Source: Thermoanaerobaculia bacterium
GTDB taxonomy: Bacteria > Bacteroidota > Bacteroidia > Chitinophagales > Saprospiraceae
NCBI GenBank assembly: GCA_023151335.1
Contig: JAKLJF010000015.1
Location: forward strand, 7,510 to 19,517
DNA length: 12,008 nucleotides
Direction of reading: 5' to 3'
In this document: one piece after another, positions 11,785 through 12,008 of the stretch
Layout of the letters: the number at the start of each line of letters is the position of its first letter
How positions within the stretch are numbered: the first letter of the stretch is position 1
Position numbers and translations under genes: made by a program
The notes under the pieces: generated by a model
Database searches by the model: none
What the model was told of the DNA's origin: nothing
What the model saw: the letters and a program-made list of their open reading frames with translations, nothing else

Positions 11785-12008
11785 ATGGCAGGTCTCTTTA
11801 GCAGCGGTTCAGAGGGTAAAAAAGTCTTCTATAAAACCGACGAGGAAATCGAATTGATGCGGGAGGCCAATCTCGTGGTGTCCAAAACGTTGGCCCACGT
11901 TGCCAGTATTCTGCGACCGGGCATTTCCGGACTTGAAATTGACAGTATAGCGGAAGAATTTATCCGCGATCACCGCGGGCGGCCTGCCTTCAAAGGTTAT
12001 CACGGTTT
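11785..12008 (+). CDS. map: Methionine aminopeptidase type I, 5' part (3' end outside window)
   Basis: Map removes the initiator methionine from new proteins. From ATG 11785, 74 complete codons are present before the window ends. Residues 15-74 ('FYKTDEEIELMREANLVVSK', 'TLAHVASILRPGISGLEIDS', 'IAEEFIRDHRGRPAFKGYHG') match the start of type I enzymes, which have 'KTxxEIExMRxA' and end this part in 'PxFKGYxGFP'. The metal ligands lie beyond the window. The first 14 residues ('MAGLFSSGSEGKKV') are longer than in many homologues; no other in-frame start precedes the conserved part. It starts 9 nt after secY, with no adk between them, which is the usual Bacteroidota order. Confidence 0.93.
   Translation, partial: MAGLFSSGSEGKKVFYKTDEEIELMREANLVVSKTLAHVASILRPGISGLEIDSIAEEFIRDHRGRPAFKGYHG

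Noticed and set aside
1..12008. tRNA, rRNA or riboswitch genes
   Set aside because: Spacers are at most about 190 bp and none showed a cloverleaf, rRNA-like sequence or a riboswitch core that I recognise.

Overview
The window is a long stretch of the S10-spc ribosomal-protein cluster of a bacterium, all on the + strand: rpsJ (3' end), rplC, rplD, rplW, rplB, rpsS, rplV, rpsC, rplP, a broken rpmC, rpsQ, rplN, rplX, rplE, rpsN, rpsH, rplF, rplR, rpsE, rpmD, rplO, secY and the 5' part of map. Several things point to the Bacteroidota: starts lack Shine-Dalgarno sequences, map follows secY directly without adk, the proteins have Bacteroidota-like motifs (for example the S3 N-terminus and the S17 'HDEENTC' segment), and one internal promoter fits the phylum's TTTG / TAnnTTTG pattern. 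The fairly GC-rich coding sequence, long Arg-rich L29 C-terminus and extended S3 suggest a Saprospiria-like lineage; that finer placement is inference from memory, not a search result.

Layout. Positions 1-4822 hold the S10-type half (S10 to S3). S3 ends in an 82-residue tail made almost only of Gly, Arg, Glu, Asp and Asn. A promoter-like sequence at 4857-4888 precedes rplP. Positions 4910-5509 are anomalous: the first 140 bp of the rplP region (52 bp of leader plus the first 29 codons) reappear as a perfect inverted copy at 5370-5509. The inverted copy overwrites the last codons and stop of rplP, the rplP-rpmC junction and roughly the first two thirds of rpmC. From rpsQ (5640) to rplO (10392) the spc genes are intact, including a 59-residue L30 at 9738-9917. 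secY (translocon core) and map (removal of initiator Met) close the window.

The second unusual layer is between the genes. Nine spacers (before rplW, rplB, rpsS, rplV, rpsC, rplN, rpsH, rplF and rpmD) carry short tandem repeats of 7-9 bp units. In six of them the array sits on both sides of a small loop as inverted arms, so the mRNA could fold into long hairpins; in three only the start-proximal arm is present. The start-proximal arm always ends 4-13 nt before the next start codon. The unit differs between spacers but matches between the two arms of one spacer. This is the best candidate here for an undescribed element family. The gene content itself is ordinary: ribosomal subunit proteins plus the export and N-terminal processing machinery, probably co-transcribed. 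No RNA genes, transposases, CRISPR arrays or phage genes were seen.
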